Assembly (NCBI RefSeq): GCF_017591425.1
Contig: NW_024465369.1
Location: 25,233,501-25,297,500, forward strand
DNA length: 64,000 nucleotides
Direction: 5' to 3'
Source: Ochotona curzoniae
Lineage: Eukaryota; Chordata; Mammalia; Lagomorpha; Ochotonidae
Below the pieces are notes generated by a model. The model made no database searches and was not told the origin of the DNA. It saw only the letters and a program-made list of their open reading frames with translations. The translations under genes and the position numbers were made by a program. This document shows, piece by piece, positions 62,407 through 64,000 of the stretch. The first letter of the stretch is position 1. Every line of letters starts with the position of its first letter.

Positions 62407-62765
62407 AAGATTAAAGAATTTGGGCCCAGCGGCGTAGCCTAGCGGCTAAAGTCCTCGCCTTGAATGCCCCAGGATCCCATATGGGTGCCGGTTCTAATCC
62501 CGGCAGCTCCACTTCCCATCCAGCTCCCTACTTGTGGCCTGGGAAAGCAGTCCAGGACTGCCCAATGCTTTGGGACCCAGCACCCACGTGGGAGACCTGG
62601 AAGAGGTTCCTGGCTCCTGGCTTTGGATCGGCACAGCACCGGACATTGTGGTCACTTGGGGAGTGAATTATCGGACAGAAGATCTTCCTCTCTGTATATA
62701 TATCTGACCTTCCAATGAAAATAAATAAATCTTAAAAAAAAAAAAAACAGAAAGATTAAAGAATT
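62407..62765 (+). mobile_element. Young CSINE with 14-bp target-site duplication
   Basis: Element about 62422-62750: head GGGCCCAGCGGCGTAGCCTA, GGATCCCATATGGGTGCCGG, intact B box GGTTCTAATCCC, long poly-A tail. AAGATTAAAGAATT flanks it at 62407-62420 and 62752-62765. It interrupts the old L1-like block. Confidence 0.95.
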
Positions 62766-64000
62766 CCCTTCAGAGTTTCTTGTAACATGGTCTGGTGCTG
62801 ATATATTCTTTCAGCTTTTATTTTTCTGGGAATGTTTTTCTCTCTCATGCTTCCCAGACAAGTTCCCTGATTATAGAATTCCTGAGTGGATTTTTTTCTT
62901 CAGTATTGGAAATGCCTCACTCCCTTCTCTTCTGTTTAGAAGTTGACTTTCAGATAAATTGGGTCTTCCTTTTGCAGGAATTTTATCTTTATTTTAACCT
63001 GGGAGAGTTTTACTATGCTACTGCAGGCGGTAGACTTGGTTCAGTTCAATCTATGAAGTGATCTTTGACCTTACCTGGATATATTGTATTTATCTAGATA
63101 TGGGCACTTTTCCATTCCTAGTTCTTTGCATATGAATTCTAACTCTCTGCAATTCTTCTGTATTGAGTGATTGCTTGTTTCGGAATTATCTCATTTCTCA
63201 TTCATCTTGATTCTTCTCCAAGAGATTTTTTTCAAACTGACTTCAAATAAATGATTCTTTCTCCTCTTTGCTGTGCTCTGCTATTGATGCCTTTTATCAA
63301 GTTTTTAACTTCACTTAGTGTACTTTTTAGTTGAGGGATTTATGCTTGATTTTAATTCCATCTCTATCAAATCTCTCTGCTCTAGTACTGAATCATTTTT
63401 CTGTATTTTCTTGAATTTCATCAAGTTCCTTGAAAATTATGCTTTAAAAATCTTCCTCTGAGCATTTGGAAAATTTTATTCATTGATTACTTTCTGACAT
63501 CTTATTTTACTCTTAAATGAAATTATGGTTTCCTGAAAGCTCTTGATGCTGGTTGGTGTACAATGTTGTCCACATATTGAAGGATTTCACAGAACAATTT
63601 GGGTTCATTTATGGAAATTCTTCAAGAAATTCTTCCAGAAAAAAGTGTGGTCATTTTCTCAGAGCCTAAGAGTGTTTTGGCTATTTCAGCACTAGATAAC
63701 ACTTGCATTCATGACTTTCCCAGGTTTGATGTTGATAGACTTTTACCAAGCCAGTCTTATGAAGGACAGAAAATGAAATTTGTACCAAAGTTGTAACTGT
63801 CATGTTGTTCAGAATGAACTAAAACTTTGCTTTAAAACTACCAGTCCAAGCCTACAGGCTTCTTTGAAGGTCTGTGTTATACTCAAACTCCTTGTCCAAT
63901 GTCCTCAAATGCCATGATGCTAGATCATGTCTGGAACCCTTACTTTTGGGCCAAGAACAATGCAGCTGTGTGGTTAAACCAAATCTTCCTCTGCTTGTGC

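Larger units (their letters stand above)
60240..63830 (-). mobile_element. Old L1/HAL1-like LINE, antisense, interrupted by two CSINEs
   Basis: The plus strand reads like antisense L1: TTGCATTGTGGTCAGAACAG, TCCTGGAAAATATCCAAATG and GATGTCAAAGTCCATGTTAG in the first half. After the second CSINE come GTAACATGGTCTGGTGCTGA, CTTTCAGCTTTTATTTTTCT and TCTCTGCTCTAGTACTGAAT. Many stops and indels are present and no intact reading frame survives. Borders are approximate and a subfamily cannot be assigned by eye. Confidence 0.55.
51421..64000. other. Intergenic DNA upstream of IFIH1
   Basis: No exon was recognised. In other mammals the next gene in this direction is GCA (grancalcin); its EF-hand sequence was not seen. 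The interval carries CSINEs, one VNTR-family member, an L2/MIR-like piece and, from about 60.2 kb, an old antisense L1. Stretches with nothing recognised are 51421-52600, 52945-54620, 54860-56435, 56745-57680 (apart from the TA repeat) and 59250-60230 (apart from a faint MIR). Confidence 0.75.

Noticed and set aside
51421..64000. First exons of GCA, the expected upstream neighbour
   Set aside because: No EF-hand or grancalcin-like N-terminus found. In human the gene starts well beyond this distance, so absence is not surprising.

Overview
The window is mammalian nuclear DNA: intron-rich, AT-rich, saturated with retroposons, with no bacterial-style gene packing. The many ~320-bp tRNA-derived SINEs have the head, body and (AAATAAATCTT)-type tail of the lagomorph C-repeat (CSINE). 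The younger copies carry a GTGGCCTAGCGGCTAAAG head and a GGTTCTAATCCCGG B box, which I associate with pika (Ochotona) more than rabbit. Lagomorph is a firm call; pika is a likely inference.

One protein-coding gene is recognisable, IFIH1, which encodes MDA5, the cytosolic long-dsRNA sensor of the RIG-I-like receptor family. It lies on the minus strand. Twelve coding exons are present, from the ATG in exon 1 (51030) to the end of exon 12 (1739). The gene runs off the left edge, so exons 13-16 (SF2 motif VI, pincer end and C-terminal RNA-binding domain) are outside the window. All 12 exons have GT/AG borders, compatible phases and no stop or frameshift, and join into 803 codons. This is 15 fewer than the matching human segment: 7 fewer in the CARD-helicase linker (exon 4) and 8 fewer in the acidic loop (exon 10). 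Walker A (GSGKT), the DECH box, TAS motif III and motifs IV-V are intact, so the gene looks functional.

Layout: 1-1738 intron 12 (partial, with a TA/TATG microsatellite); 1739-12528 exons 12 to 6, helicase core, fairly compact; 12529-17918 intron 5; exon 5 at about 18 kb; 18140-25144 intron 4 (a 5'-inverted L1 copy and a U2 snRNA fragment); exon 4 at 25.2 kb; 25229-37386 intron 3; exon 3 at 37.5 kb; exon 2 at 41.0 kb; 41082-50577 intron 1 (a ~1.7-kb degenerate minisatellite, an ancient CR1/L3-type LINE fossil and a cluster of CSINEs including a head-to-head pair); exon 1 at 50578-51030; 51031-51420 a CpG-richer promoter with an ISRE-like element; 51420-64000 intergenic DNA, mostly repeats with an old antisense L1/HAL1-like block at the right end. 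The next gene expected from mammalian synteny (GCA) was not found.

Points most worth a second look: Asn instead of Ser at residue 88 of CARD1 (the MDA5 phospho-switch site); His instead of Leu just after helicase motif V; a repeat family with three copies here that combines a ~60-bp VNTR with a unique 3' segment and an A-rich end; and inverted CSINE pairs inside the introns of the dsRNA sensor's own gene.
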